NCBI GenBank assembly: GCA_964490015.1
Contig: CAZBBA010000003.1
Coordinates: 1-64,000, forward strand
DNA from: Perlabentimonas sp964490015
GTDB taxonomy: Bacteria > Bacteroidota > Bacteroidia > Bacteroidales > Tenuifilaceae
Length of the DNA stretch: 64,000 nt
Direction: 5' to 3'
Below, one piece after another: positions 45,919-55,211 of this stretch (its first letter is position 1; every line of letters begins with the position of its first letter). The translations under genes were made by a program, and so were the position numbers. Below the pieces are notes generated by a model, which made no database searches, had not been told where the DNA came from, and worked only from the letters and a program-made list of their open reading frames with translations.

Positions 45919-47965
45919 ATGATGGACGGAACGTATTCAGAAGATAGCATTAGAACGCTGGAGTGGAACGAGCACATCCGCCTGCGCCCCGGCATGTACG
46001 TGGGCAAGCTGGGCGATGGCTCTCAACCCGACGATGGTATTTACGTGCTCCTCAAAGAGGTATTCGACAACTCGGTGGATGAGTTTATGATGGGCAATGG
46101 TAGAACCATCGAGTTAAACATTTCGGATCATAAGGTTTCGGTGCGCGACTATGGCCGCGGAATTCCCCTTGGAAAACTGGTAGATGTTTCATCGAAAATG
46201 AACACGGGCGCCAAGTACGACTCCAAGGTTTTCAAAAAATCGGTGGGACTAAACGGGGTTGGTATCAAGGCGGTTAACGCGCTGTCTACCAGCTTTCGCA
46301 TTCAGAGTTTCCGCGAGGGGCAGTCGAAACTGGTGGAGTACAGCTGCGGCCGCGTGGTTAATCAGCAGGATTTTAATAACATACAGGATCAAAACGGCAC
46401 CTATGTTGAGTTCCTTCCCGACGAAACGCTCTTCGGTAAATTCGACTTTCAGAACGAGTACATCGAGAGCATGGTGCGCAACTACTCGTACCTCAACACT
46501 GGACTTACCATTAAATTCAACGGTGTACCCTTCATCTCCAAAAATGGGTTGCTCGATCTGCTCAACGAGCAGCTTTCGGGTAAGGAGATGTACCCACCTA
46601 TTCATCTAAAGGGCCCCGACATTGAGCTAGCCATAACGCATGGCGTTGGATACGGTGAGGACTACTATGCATTTGTAAACGGGCAGCACACCACCCAGGG
46701 TGGAACCCACCTCACCGCTTTCCGCGAAGCATTTGTTAAAACCATTCGTGAGTTTTATAAGAAGGACTTTGATGCTTCCGACATACGAACATCAATTATT
46801 GCCGCTGTTAGTGTAAGGGTAGAGGAACCCGTTTTCGAGAGCCAAACCAAAACCAAGCTGGGCAGCAAGGATATGGGTCCCAATGGCCCATCGGTACGTC
46901 AGTTTATTGGCGATTTTGTGAAAACCGCCCTCGATAACTACCTACATAAGAATCCTGAAGCAGCCGATGCAATACTGCGCAAAATCTTAGAATCAGAAAA
47001 GGAGCGCAAGGCCATTTCGGGCATCCAAAAACTGGCGCGTGAGCGCGCCAAAAAGGCCAACCTGCACAACCGCAAACTTCGCGATTGCCGTGTTCACTAT
47101 GGCGACAAGGNNNNNNNNNNNNNNNNNNNNNNNNNNNNNNNNNNNNNNNNNNNNNNNNNNNNNNNNNNNNNNNNNNNNNNNNNNNNNNNNNNNNNNNNNN
47201 NNNNNNNNNNGCAAACTTCGCGATTGCCGTGTTCACTATGGCGACAAGGACGAGCGAAACGTTAATGCAACTCTTTTCATCACCGAGGGTGACTCGGCCA
47301 GCGGATCAATCACCAAAAGTCGCGATGTGAGCACCCAAGCGGTTTTCTCGCTCAGGGGCAAACCCCTAAACTGCTTTGGGCTTACCAAAAAGGTGGTATA
47401 CGAGAACGAGGAGTTTAATCTGCTACAGGCTGCGCTTAATATTGAAGAGGATATCGAAAATGTGCGCTACAACAAGGTTGTAATTGCAACCGATGCCGAC
47501 GTTGACGGGATGCACATCCGCTTGCTGCTCATCACTTTCTTCCTGCAATTCTTCCCCGATCTTATCCGTCAGGAACATCTTTTCATCCTGCAAACACCCC
47601 TATTCAGGGTACGAAATAAGAAGAAAACATTCTACTGCTACAGCATCGAGGAGAAGGAAAAGGCCATGAAGGAGTTGGGTGCAAATCCCGAGATTACCCG
47701 ATTTAAGGGGTTGGGTGAGATTTCGCCCGACGAGTTCAAAAACTTCATCGGTGAGGATATTCGACTCGATCCAGTCCGCATCACATCGCAGGATCAAATT
47801 GCTGATCTACTCTCCTTCTACATGGGCAAAAACACCCCCGAACGCCAGGAGTTTATCATTAACAACCTGAAAATCGAGGGCGATCTGCTGGATGAAGTGA
47901 CTGAAGCAGCAATGGAAAGCACCGACGAATCGATGCTAGAAATTGAGGAGGAGGCAGTAGCTTAA
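45919..47965 (+). CDS. parE: DNA topoisomerase IV subunit B (ParE), containing an artefactual N gap
   Basis: With the N run and one copy of the flanking 39-bp repeat removed (47110 joined to 47250) the frame is continuous: YGDKDERNVNATLFITEGDS, giving 635 residues. The GHKL ATPase motifs are EVFDNSVDEF, the GRGIPLGK box and GLNGVGIKAVNALS; the TOPRIM domain has LFITEGDSASGS and ATDADVDGMHIR. ParE with ParC decatenates daughter chromosomes. Genes for parE and parC are 32 bp apart. GyrB is excluded mainly by this pairing and the shorter length. Start at 45919 or the second ATG at 45922 is equally possible. Confidence 0.93.
47072..47249. other. Artefactual assembly gap in parE: 100 N between two identical 39-bp copies
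   Basis: Positions 47072-47110 and 47211-47249 are identical. The N run (47111-47210) sits exactly between them, meaning two contig ends overlap by 39 bp and were joined with a placeholder instead of merged. Collapsing 47111-47249 restores an uninterrupted parE frame. Confidence 0.92.
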
Positions 47966-47997
47966 TATTAATACAGCAAGTAACACCTAGATATACA

Positions 47998-50661
47998 ATG
48001 CAATTCGACGATTTTGAAGCGGAAGATTTACTGAATGGCGATGGCACACGCAAAACCTCGCCCGAGGAGCATAGCCGCATAGCCAAGCTAACAGGCGAAG
48101 GGGCCAAAAAGGTGCAGGTCTCGGGAATGTTCAAGGAGTGGTTTCTCGATTACGCCTCCTACGTAATCCTCGAAAGGGCTGTTCCGCACCTCGATGATGG
48201 GCTAAAACCCGTGCAGCGTCGTATTCTGCACGCCATGAAACGCCTCGATGATGGCCGTTACAATAAGGTGGCCAACATCATCGGATACACCATGCAGTAC
48301 CACCCCCACGGCGACGCCTCCATTGGCGATGCCCTGGTACAGCTTGGCCAAAAGGATCTACTTATCGACATGCAGGGTAACTGGGGTAATATCCTCACCG
48401 GCGATGGCGCTGCTGCTCCCCGTTACATCGAAGCTAGGCTCTCCAAGTTTGCGCTCGATGTGGTTTTCAACCCCAAAACTACTGAGTGGATGCTCAGCTA
48501 CGATGGCCGTAACCAGGAACCCGTTACGCTTCCAATTAAATTTCCCCTTCTACTTGCTCAAGGCGTAGAGGGTATCGCAGTAGGTTTAGCCTCAAAAATA
48601 CTTCCTCACAATTTCAACGAGATAATCGATGCGGCCATTCTCCACCTTAAGGGCAAGGACTTTGAGCTTTACCCCGATTTCCCCACAGGTGGGTACATGG
48701 ACTGCGCTCGTTACAACGATGGCCTCCGCGGCGGAGCGGTTAAGGTACGAGCGAAAATAGAAAGGCTCGATCGCAAAACACTGGTAATAAAAGAGCTGCC
48801 ATTCGGCAAAACAACCACAACCCTTATCGACTCAATTATCAAGGCAAACGACAAGGGGAAAATCAAGATTAAAAAGATAGACGACAACACGGCTGCAAAT
48901 GTGGAGATCCACATCCACCTTTCGCCCGATATTTCGCCCGACAAAACCATCGATGCTCTTTACGCATTCACCGACTGCGAGGTGTCCATATCGCCAAATT
49001 CCTGCGTAATTTACGACAACAAGCCCCGTTTTATGGGGATTAAGGAGATTTTGCGCACTTCGGTGGAGCGCACAAAAGGTCTTTTGACGCGTGAGCTGGA
49101 GATTAGGCTCAGCGAGTTGGAGGAGGGCTGGCAAATGTCGTCGCTCGAGAAGATATTTATAGAAAACCGCATCTACATCCTCATTGAGGATTGCGAAACA
49201 TGGGAATCGGTAATCGAAACCATTGATAAAGGGCTAGAGCCCTTCAAGAATTTGCTACGGCGCGAGGTAACCCGCGACGATATTGTTAAGCTAACCGAAA
49301 TAAAAATTAAGCGCATCTCCAAGTACGATGCCTTTAAGGCCGATGAGTACATTAAGAGCTTGGAGACCGAGATGGAGGAGGTGAAAAACCACTTGGCAAA
49401 CATCGTTGCTTACGCCATAAATTACTTTCAGCAAATTAAGAAAAAGTACGGTAAGGGGCGCGAGCGCAAAACCGAAATCCGCAGCTTCGACACCATTGAG
49501 GCCACCAAGGTGGTTGTTGCCAACGAAAAGCTTTACGTTAACCGCGAGGAGGGATTCTTTGGCACTGGGCTTAAAAAAGATGAGTATGTTGGAGAGTGCT
49601 CCGACATTGACGAGGTAATTGTTTTCCTTAAAAACGGGAAGTACATCATAACCAAGGTGTCGGATAAGGCCTTCTTCGGCAAGGGCATTGAGCATATTGC
49701 CGTGTTTAAGCGCAACGATACCCGCACCATATACAATGCCATGTACCGCGATGGGCGCAATGGGGCAATAATGGTAAAACGATGCGCCATTACAGGGATT
49801 ACCCGCGATAAGGAGTACGATATTACCAAGGGAACCGAAGGTTCGCAGCTACTCTACTTTAGCGCCAACCCCAACGGCGAAGCCGAGGTTCTTAAGGTTT
49901 TCCTTAAGCCTCGCCCAAGGCTACGCAACCTGATTATGGAATTCGATTTTAGCCAGGTGGCGATAAAGGGACGGCAATCGCAGGGAAATATCTTTACCCG
50001 ATACGCCATTCACAAAATACAAGTTAAGGAGAAAACCGGTAGCACACTAGGTGGTATAAAAGTTTGGTTCGACTGGGATGTATTCCGCCTCAACAACGAT
50101 GGCCGTGGACAATTTATTGGCGAATTCCAGGGTAACGAAAGGCTGCTTGTGGTTAATAAGGATGGAGAGTATTACCTGTCGGGTATCGACCCCAGCACCC
50201 ACTTTAGCGACAATATCCTTCTGCTCCAGAAATACGACGAGGAGAAAGTTTTCTCGGCCACCTATTTCGATGGTGAGCAGGATTTCTTCTACCTGAAACG
50301 CTTCACCTTTGAAGGCACCGACAAACCCCAGAGCTTTATATCAAACGGTAATAAATCCTACCTACTGGAGCTAAACGACGACCATTTCCCTTGTTTGTCA
50401 ATTACTTTTGGAGGTAAGCATTCGAGCCGCGAGCCAGAGCAAATTGATGTTGAAGAATTCATAGGGGTAAAAAGTCACAAGGCTAAAGGTAAGAGATTAT
50501 CGAGTTTTCAGGTGAAAACGGCTAAGTTTATTGAGCCACTACAGAAGGAGATTGCCGAGGAGCAACCCGAGGTTATTGATCCCGAAGACACCACTGACGA
50601 ATCGTTTACCATTACCCCTACCGATGGAAAAAATGCCTCGCAGATGACGCTTGAACTGTAA
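47998..50661 (+). CDS. parC: DNA topoisomerase IV subunit A (ParC)
   Basis: 887 residues. The winged-helix breakage domain shows the ParC/GyrA start LDDGLKPVQRRILHAM, the quinolone pocket HPHGDASIGDAL and the catalytic tyrosine Y143 in GDGAAAPRYIEARLS. A long coiled tower and a C-terminal beta-pinwheel follow. The acidic C-terminal end (about residues 840-887) is longer than in proteobacterial ParC. Cleaves and rejoins DNA for decatenation. Downstream aroK starts 40 bp after the stop. Confidence 0.95.
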   Translation: MQFDDFEAEDLLNGDGTRKTSPEEHSRIAKLTGEGAKKVQVSGMFKEWFLDYASYVILERAVPHLDDGLKPVQRRILHAMKRLDDGRYNKVANIIGYTMQYHPHGDASIGDALVQLGQKDLLIDMQGNWGNILTGDGAAAPRYIEARLSKFALDVVFNPKTTEWMLSYDGRNQEPVTLPIKFPLLLAQGVEGIAVGLASKILPHNFNEIIDAAILHLKGKDFELYPDFPTGGYMDCARYNDGLRGGAVKVRAKIERLDRKTLVIKELPFGKTTTTLIDSIIKANDKGKIKIKKIDDNTAANVEIHIHLSPDISPDKTIDALYAFTDCEVSISPNSCVIYDNKPRFMGIKEILRTSVERTKGLLTRELEIRLSELEEGWQMSSLEKIFIENRIYILIEDCETWESVIETIDKGLEPFKNLLRREVTRDDIVKLTEIKIKRISKYDAFKADEYIKSLETEMEEVKNHLANIVAYAINYFQQIKKKYGKGRERKTEIRSFDTIEATKVVVANEKLYVNREEGFFGTGLKKDEYVGECSDIDEVIVFLKNGKYIITKVSDKAFFGKGIEHIAVFKRNDTRTIYNAMYRDGRNGAIMVKRCAITGITRDKEYDITKGTEGSQLLYFSANPNGEAEVLKVFLKPRPRLRNLIMEFDFSQVAIKGRQSQGNIFTRYAIHKIQVKEKTGSTLGGIKVWFDWDVFRLNNDGRGQFIGEFQGNERLLVVNKDGEYYLSGIDPSTHFSDNILLLQKYDEEKVFSATYFDGEQDFFYLKRFTFEGTDKPQSFISNGNKSYLLELNDDHFPCLSITFGGKHSSREPEQIDVEEFIGVKSHKAKGKRLSSFQVKTAKFIEPLQKEIAEEQPEVIDPEDTTDESFTITPTDGKNASQMTLEL

Positions 50662-50701
50662 ACGGGCACTTCTCATACAAACTCTAGAAAAGTTAAGCTG
50701 A

Positions 50702-51211
50702 ATGAAAATCTTCCTTATTGGTTTTATGGCCAGCGGAAAAACCACCGTTGGCGAGGAACTTGCCAAGGAGTTGGGATTTGAATTTATCGACTTGGATCAT
50801 TTCATCGAAACGCAGCAGGGTAAACCAATAAAGGCGATATTTGAACTTTACGGCGAGGATAAATTCCGCCAAATAGAACATCAAGCCCTAAGAGATGTTG
50901 CTGCAATTAAAAGTGATATTGTTGTAGCCTCGGGAGGGGGAACATCGTGCTTTTACAACAGTGTCGATTTCATGAATCATGAGGGAATAACCGTTTACCT
51001 CAAGGCCGAGGTGTCGGAGCTGCTTGCCCGACTAATTATCGCCAAAGCTGAACGCCCATTGCTTTGGGGTAAAAGCAACGATGAGTTGAACGAGTATATT
51101 ATTAGAGTTCTCGACGAGAGGAAGAAGTACTACGAGAAGGCAAAAATTATAATGCCCATTAAAGACCTCGATATTAGCACCCTTGCCAATACAGTAAAGG
51201 CCATTCAGTAG
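50702..51211 (+). CDS. aroK: Shikimate kinase
   Basis: 169 residues. Walker A GFMASGKT (7-14), the shikimate-binding FIDLDHFIE (D34 region) and the GGG of VVASGGGTSCFY. Phosphorylates shikimate in chorismate synthesis. The stop codon TAG lies inside the loop of the terminator hairpin. Confidence 0.95.
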   Translation: MKIFLIGFMASGKTTVGEELAKELGFEFIDLDHFIETQQGKPIKAIFELYGEDKFRQIEHQALRDVAAIKSDIVVASGGGTSCFYNSVDFMNHEGITVYLKAEVSELLARLIIAKAERPLLWGKSNDELNEYIIRVLDERKKYYEKAKIIMPIKDLDISTLANTVKAIQ

Positions 51212-51224
51212 TGAATGGCCTTTA
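51195..51224. terminator. Bidirectional terminator after aroK
   Basis: A perfect 13-bp stem (51195-51207 with 51212-51224), tetraloop GTAG, flanked by A/T runs. It overlaps the end of aroK; the aroK stop is in the loop. It also serves the convergent M14 gene ending at 51250. Confidence 0.85.
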
Positions 51225-51249
51225 TTAATCGCTCTATTGGTACAAAGTT

Positions 51250-52377
51250 TTACCTTAACCTGGGGAGCACATGTAGAATTGGTCCAAGTACGCTGTCGCC
51301 CAGCTTCATCGACCGCATCGACGACCACCCAAAGTGCCTGTCGGGCAAATTGGCGTTATCCTTAAAGGGCATCTCAATGGTCATGGACATGCACTTAAAG
51401 TGCTCACCAACAAACTTCGAACCTATATTCAGGTTTGCCTTGCCGGGCTCATTCTTGGGATAGCCATGCTCGGTTTGGAAATCGGGGCTATACTCGGCCC
51501 ACTTGGCCAGAAAATTCTCCTGCAACCACTTAAGCCGCTCGTCGTATGAGGGAATCCCCTCAATCCCCGATGCAAAGCAGTAGGGAAGCGACTCGTCGGC
51601 ATGGATATCGAGGAACATGTCAACGCCAATCTCCTCCATCTTTTTACGCACATAAAACACCTCGGGGCACAGCTCCGCATCGGGCTTGGCCCACTCGCGG
51701 TTAAGATTTTTGCCAGCCGCGTTAACGCGCAGATTTCCAGCTATCGATCCGTCGATATTCATGTTGGGAACCAAGTAGAATACTGCCTTTGAAAGTAGCA
51801 TTCGCGACACGGGATCGCTCTCGTCGATAAGGCGCTCAATAAGTCCCTGCATAAACCACTCCGATTGGGGCTCGCCGGGATGCTGGCGGGCAATCACCCA
51901 AATCTTGCGCTTGCTCTCGTCGGGCTCGCCCACAACCAGCAAGTCGATATCGCGGCCCTCAACAGTTTCGCCAAGTAACTCTAGTACACAAAGTGGCGAG
52001 AGCTGCGCTGCGCTCACCATATCCAAGTGTTGGTCGTAAGTGTAAGGTGCCGAGTAGGCAAAGAAAACGGAATTCTCAACGGGAGTATGCTCAAAGCTAA
52101 GTACGCCATCGGTATAGTTCGATGGAACACAAAACCATGTAACCCTATCGTACGAGGCGTACACGTTGTAGCCCGGCCACCCTTCGGGGTAGCTGGTTTG
52201 GCCTGCGTTTTCGATATGGAATTGGCAGGGAAATCCCTCGGCTCCATGCACGCGGAAGTAAAACCACTGAAAAGTATCGGAATAGGTGTCGGTTCTAATC
52301 CTTAAACGGATATTTTCGTGTTTTTCGGCGTTAATAATCTCAATATTACCGCTGTCGAAATTTGAGGAGATTTTCAT
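51250..52377 (-). CDS. M14 family cytosolic-type zinc carboxypeptidase
   Basis: 375 residues from the ATG at 52377; a long upstream extension in the same frame begins with low-quality sequence and was rejected. An N-terminal beta-sandwich of about 110 residues (WFYFRVHGAEGFPCQFHIEN) precedes the M14 catalytic domain: HPGEPQSEW gives the zinc His/Glu, VPNMNIDGS and LNREWAKP follow, and DIHADE gives the third His. This is the M14D (cytosolic carboxypeptidase) architecture. No signal peptide. In other organisms the group trims acidic tails; the bacterial substrate is unknown. Confidence 0.88.
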   Translation of the reverse strand: MKISSNFDSGNIEIINAEKHENIRLRIRTDTYSDTFQWFYFRVHGAEGFPCQFHIENAGQTSYPEGWPGYNVYASYDRVTWFCVPSNYTDGVLSFEHTPVENSVFFAYSAPYTYDQHLDMVSAAQLSPLCVLELLGETVEGRDIDLLVVGEPDESKRKIWVIARQHPGEPQSEWFMQGLIERLIDESDPVSRMLLSKAVFYLVPNMNIDGSIAGNLRVNAAGKNLNREWAKPDAELCPEVFYVRKKMEEIGVDMFLDIHADESLPYCFASGIEGIPSYDERLKWLQENFLAKWAEYSPDFQTEHGYPKNEPGKANLNIGSKFVGEHFKCMSMTIEMPFKDNANLPDRHFGWSSMRSMKLGDSVLGPILHVLPRLR

Positions 52378-52523
52378 AGTTTTTGTTTTTGTGCGCATGC
52401 AAGATAACACATTTACGCGTACTATAAAATACTGCTCATGTTCCGAATCCCAAAACTTCTGTAGGTTAATACTTCCTTCTAAAAGTTGTTTGTAAATCGA
52501 AAGCCACATTATCAAATATTTAA

Positions 52524-52531
52524 TACTTTTG
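52524..52531 (+). promoter_or_regulatory. Candidate -7 box for the lipoprotein/PqiA pair
   Basis: TACTTTTG matches TAnnTTTG, 32 bp before the ATG at 52563. Confidence 0.5.
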
Positions 52532-52562
52532 ATGTGATTAATCAACCTAAAAAAATATCGCC

Positions 52563-53033
52563 ATGAAACGCATTGGTTCAATTGCCCTAATTCTCTCGAT
52601 GTTTGCCTCGTGTGCCCCAATGTCGAAAGAGCAATACCTTAACGACTACAAGGAGTTTGTTGATGAGGTAGCGCAGAACAGCAAGCTATACTCCGAAACC
52701 GAATGGCAAATTGCTCACGACAAGTATGTCCGATTCAACACCGAGTACTACAATAAGTTTAAGGATCAGCTAACGTTAGAGGATCGCATGCTTATTACCA
52801 GCTACAAGATTCAGTACAATACCGTTAGGGCTGGGAGCGAGATAGGCCGTTTCTACCAGTCGTACCTAAAAAAGGATGTCGACAAGCTGAAAAAGGAGTT
52901 AAGGTACTACATCGACAACAAGATGGAGGATGATATAAACCGCGTGCTGGACGATGCCAAAAAAATCAGTACTGAGCTTTACCAGGAGCTTAAGCGGATT
53001 ATAGCTGACATTAGGGAGGAGAACAAAAAGTAA
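52563..53033 (+). CDS. Hypothetical lipoprotein
   Basis: 156 residues. The lipoprotein signal MKRIGSIALILSMFASC has a lipobox ending in Cys (ASC). The rest is a highly charged helical protein with Lys/Asp/Glu heptad-like runs and no recognised domain (FEEVDEVAQ...-style surface). Ends in TAATG: its stop overlaps the start of the PqiA-like gene by one base, which argues for translational coupling and a joint function in the envelope. Confidence 0.8.
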   Translation: MKRIGSIALILSMFASCAPMSKEQYLNDYKEFVDEVAQNSKLYSETEWQIAHDKYVRFNTEYYNKFKDQLTLEDRMLITSYKIQYNTVRAGSEIGRFYQSYLKKDVDKLKKELRYYIDNKMEDDINRVLDDAKKISTELYQELKRIIADIREENKK

Positions 53034-53524
53034 TGCAGGGGAAACGGAGAATAGTCCCCTTCACGCTCTGGATTGCCTCCATTACGTTCTACGCATTGGG
53101 CCTTTACTTTCCAATCCTTGTAACGCGATCGCAGTTCCTGGGCTTTACCTTAAAGCGGATGGAGGTAAGGCTTTTCGATTCCATCGAGCTGTTCTATAAT
53201 AGCAACGAGATGGCCTTGGCCATAATCATTTTGGCTTTCACCATAATACTTCCTATTGCTAAGTACATTGAGTTGGCAGTGCGCATATTTAAGCCACCCA
53301 ATCAGGAGAGTATTTACTCTAAATTGCTACAGGCTCTCGATAAGTGGAGCATGCTCGATGTGTTTGTTATTGCCCTACTGCTAATGAATTTCAAAATGAA
53401 CTCATCGTTTATTGCAATGCAGCTAATGAGTGGCACAACTTACATAGCTATCTCAATTGTATTAAGAATGGGTGTTTCGCTGAGTTGGGATTTACTTAGC
53501 GAAAAACCGAGGCGCAAGGCTTAA
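53033..53524 (+). CDS. Paraquat-inducible protein A (PqiA)-like membrane protein
   Basis: 163 residues with four hydrophobic segments. The pattern WIASITFYALGLYFPIL ... LLQALDKWSMLDVFVIALLLM is the PqiA signature (the KWSMLDVF stretch is the strongest). PqiA belongs to an intermembrane lipid transport system with PqiB/PqiC (MCE proteins); here it is half the length of the proteobacterial form and no MCE gene is next to it. Shares one base with the upstream lipoprotein gene. Overlaps ispH tail to tail by 4 bp. Confidence 0.85.
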   Translation: MQGKRRIVPFTLWIASITFYALGLYFPILVTRSQFLGFTLKRMEVRLFDSIELFYNSNEMALAIIILAFTIILPIAKYIELAVRIFKPPNQESIYSKLLQALDKWSMLDVFVIALLLMNFKMNSSFIAMQLMSGTTYIAISIVLRMGVSLSWDLLSEKPRRKA

Positions 53525-54408
53525 TCGTTTACCGCTGAGGCAACCTGCTCCATAAGCCAAAGGGGCGTTGATGTTGCTCCACAAACACCAACCGACTGGG
53601 CATTAGCAAACCAAAGCTTATCCACCTCGCTGGCCGAGGTTACAAAGTGTGTTCGGTTGTTTATCGATTTGCACACCTCGTAAAGCATTTTCCCGTTGGA
53701 GCTGTTCTTGCCGCTAACAAACAGAATCACATCGTGATTCTTTGAGAAAATCATTAACTCCTTCTTCCTATTTGCCACCTGCCCGCAAATGGAGTTGTAT
53801 GACCTAAAATGGATTGGATTGCCAGATGAATCAGTTCCCATTCGGGTAGATATTTCCTGCGATATCTCCCTGTACTCATCGGCGCTCTTGGTGGTTTGTG
53901 CAAAAATCTCGATAGGACGAGAAAAATCAAGCGATTCGATCTCCGAAATGTTTTCAATAACAACCGCATTCCCCTGGGTTTGGCCAATCAAACCGATAAC
54001 CTCGGCATGGCCTCTTTTTCCGTAAATTACCACCTGTCCATTCTGCAGCTGCATTTGTTCCCAACCCTTTTTCACCTTCTCCTGCAGCTTCAGCACAACC
54101 GGGCAGGATGCATCTACTATTTTAATGTCATTTTCGCTAGCCCTCTTATAGGTTTCGGGTGGTTCGCCATGAGCTCGCAGTAAAACTCTCTCTCCGCTTA
54201 GTTTACTCAAATCGTCATACGTAATTGTAATTAAGCCCATTTTCGTTAAACGTTCCACCTCCTCGCCATTATGCACAATCTCGCCAAGACAGTAAAGAGG
54301 CTCACCACTCTCCAGTTCCTTCTCGGCCCTATTAATGGCATTCACCACGCCAAAGCAAAAGCCCGAGCGCTTATCAATTTCTACTCTAACATTTGATTTA
54401 CTGCTCAT
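53521..54408 (-). CDS. ispH: 4-hydroxy-3-methylbut-2-enyl diphosphate reductase (IspH)
   Basis: 295 residues from the ATG at 54408; an 8-residue longer start at 54432 is possible. The three conserved cysteines that hold the iron-sulfur cluster lie in SGFCFGV, ASCPVV and SICGQVANRK, with HGE in LRAHGEPP. Last step of the MEP isoprenoid pathway. It follows cmk (46 bp) in a porQ-cmk-ispH order that is common in this phylum. Confidence 0.95.
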   Translation of the reverse strand: MSSKSNVRVEIDKRSGFCFGVVNAINRAEKELESGEPLYCLGEIVHNGEEVERLTKMGLITITYDDLSKLSGERVLLRAHGEPPETYKRASENDIKIVDASCPVVLKLQEKVKKGWEQMQLQNGQVVIYGKRGHAEVIGLIGQTQGNAVVIENISEIESLDFSRPIEIFAQTTKSADEYREISQEISTRMGTDSSGNPIHFRSYNSICGQVANRKKELMIFSKNHDVILFVSGKNSSNGKMLYEVCKSINNRTHFVTSASEVDKLWFANAQSVGVCGATSTPLWLMEQVASAVND

Positions 54409-54453
54409 TCTATATTGATTATTGCCAAACAAACAGCATTACAGAAACAAAGT

Positions 54454-55158
54454 TTACTTAGATATTATCTTATTAAAGATATCGTCGAACCACTCCATTT
54501 GCTCATCTACGGTCATAAAGGAGTTGTCGAGCACAATGGCATCGGCGGCTTGGCGCAGTGGCGCCACATCGCGGTTGCGATCAATATGATCGCGTTCCTC
54601 GATATTTCGCAGCACTTCTTCGAGCGTGGCAACTTGCCCTTTACCCTTAAGTTCCAGCAGCCTTCGCTGCGCCCTTATTTGCGGATCGGCAGTCATAAAA
54701 ATCTTAAGCTCGGCATCGGGGAAAACCACTGTTCCAATATCGCGGCCATCCATTACAATGCCTTTCTGTTTTCCCATCTCCTGCTGCTGCTGTGTCATCT
54801 TATCGCGAACCATGGCAATGGCCGAAACCGGACTAACCAGGCTCGACACCTCTAGCGTTCGAATCAGATCCTCCACCACCTCACCATTAAGCGTTGTTAG
54901 CCAACCATCGCCCTTTGAATTGGGGATAAAACCAACCTTTATTCGACTTAGTAAATCGGGCAGTTGGTCCAAATTCACGCCATCCTGATTTGCCACCCCA
55001 TCTTGGATGCACGCCAGCGTAACCGCACGGTACATCGCTCCACTATCGATAAAAATATAGCCCAATCGCTTGGCAATTGCCTTAGCAAATGTGCTTTTTC
55101 CACACGACGAGTACCCATCAACAGCAATGGTAATCCTTTTACTATTCACAAAAATCAA
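54454..55158 (-). CDS. cmk: Cytidylate kinase
   Basis: 234 residues. P-loop DGYSSCGKST (14-23), the IDSGAMYRAVTL base-binding motif and VMDGRDIGTVVFPDAELKIFMTA. Phosphorylates CMP/dCMP. Its start has a -7 box close upstream, so it may be read independently of porQ. Confidence 0.96.
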   Translation of the reverse strand: MIFVNSKRITIAVDGYSSCGKSTFAKAIAKRLGYIFIDSGAMYRAVTLACIQDGVANQDGVNLDQLPDLLSRIKVGFIPNSKGDGWLTTLNGEVVEDLIRTLEVSSLVSPVSAIAMVRDKMTQQQQEMGKQKGIVMDGRDIGTVVFPDAELKIFMTADPQIRAQRRLLELKGKGQVATLEEVLRNIEERDHIDRNRDVAPLRQAADAIVLDNSFMTVDEQMEWFDDIFNKIISK

Positions 55159-55181
55159 CTTTAGAATTCTACGTAAGAGTG

Positions 55182-55189
55182 CAAAGGTA
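55182..55189 (-). promoter_or_regulatory. Candidate -7 box for cmk
   Basis: Minus-strand TACCTTTG, matching TAnnTTTG, 24 bp before the cmk start. Confidence 0.55.
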
Positions 55190-55211
55190 GCACAAAAAAA
55201 TGTGAGTAGGT

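Noticed and set aside
47039..47330. Extra reading frames spanning the N run in parE
   Set aside because: They arise only from the duplicated 39 bp and the placeholder Ns; the joined frame is a single ParE.
52378..52620. Possible 81-residue N-terminal extension of the M14 carboxypeptidase
   Set aside because: The stretch has no family similarity, is rich in rare residues and overlaps the promoter region of the opposite gene; the ATG at 52377 fits the domain start.
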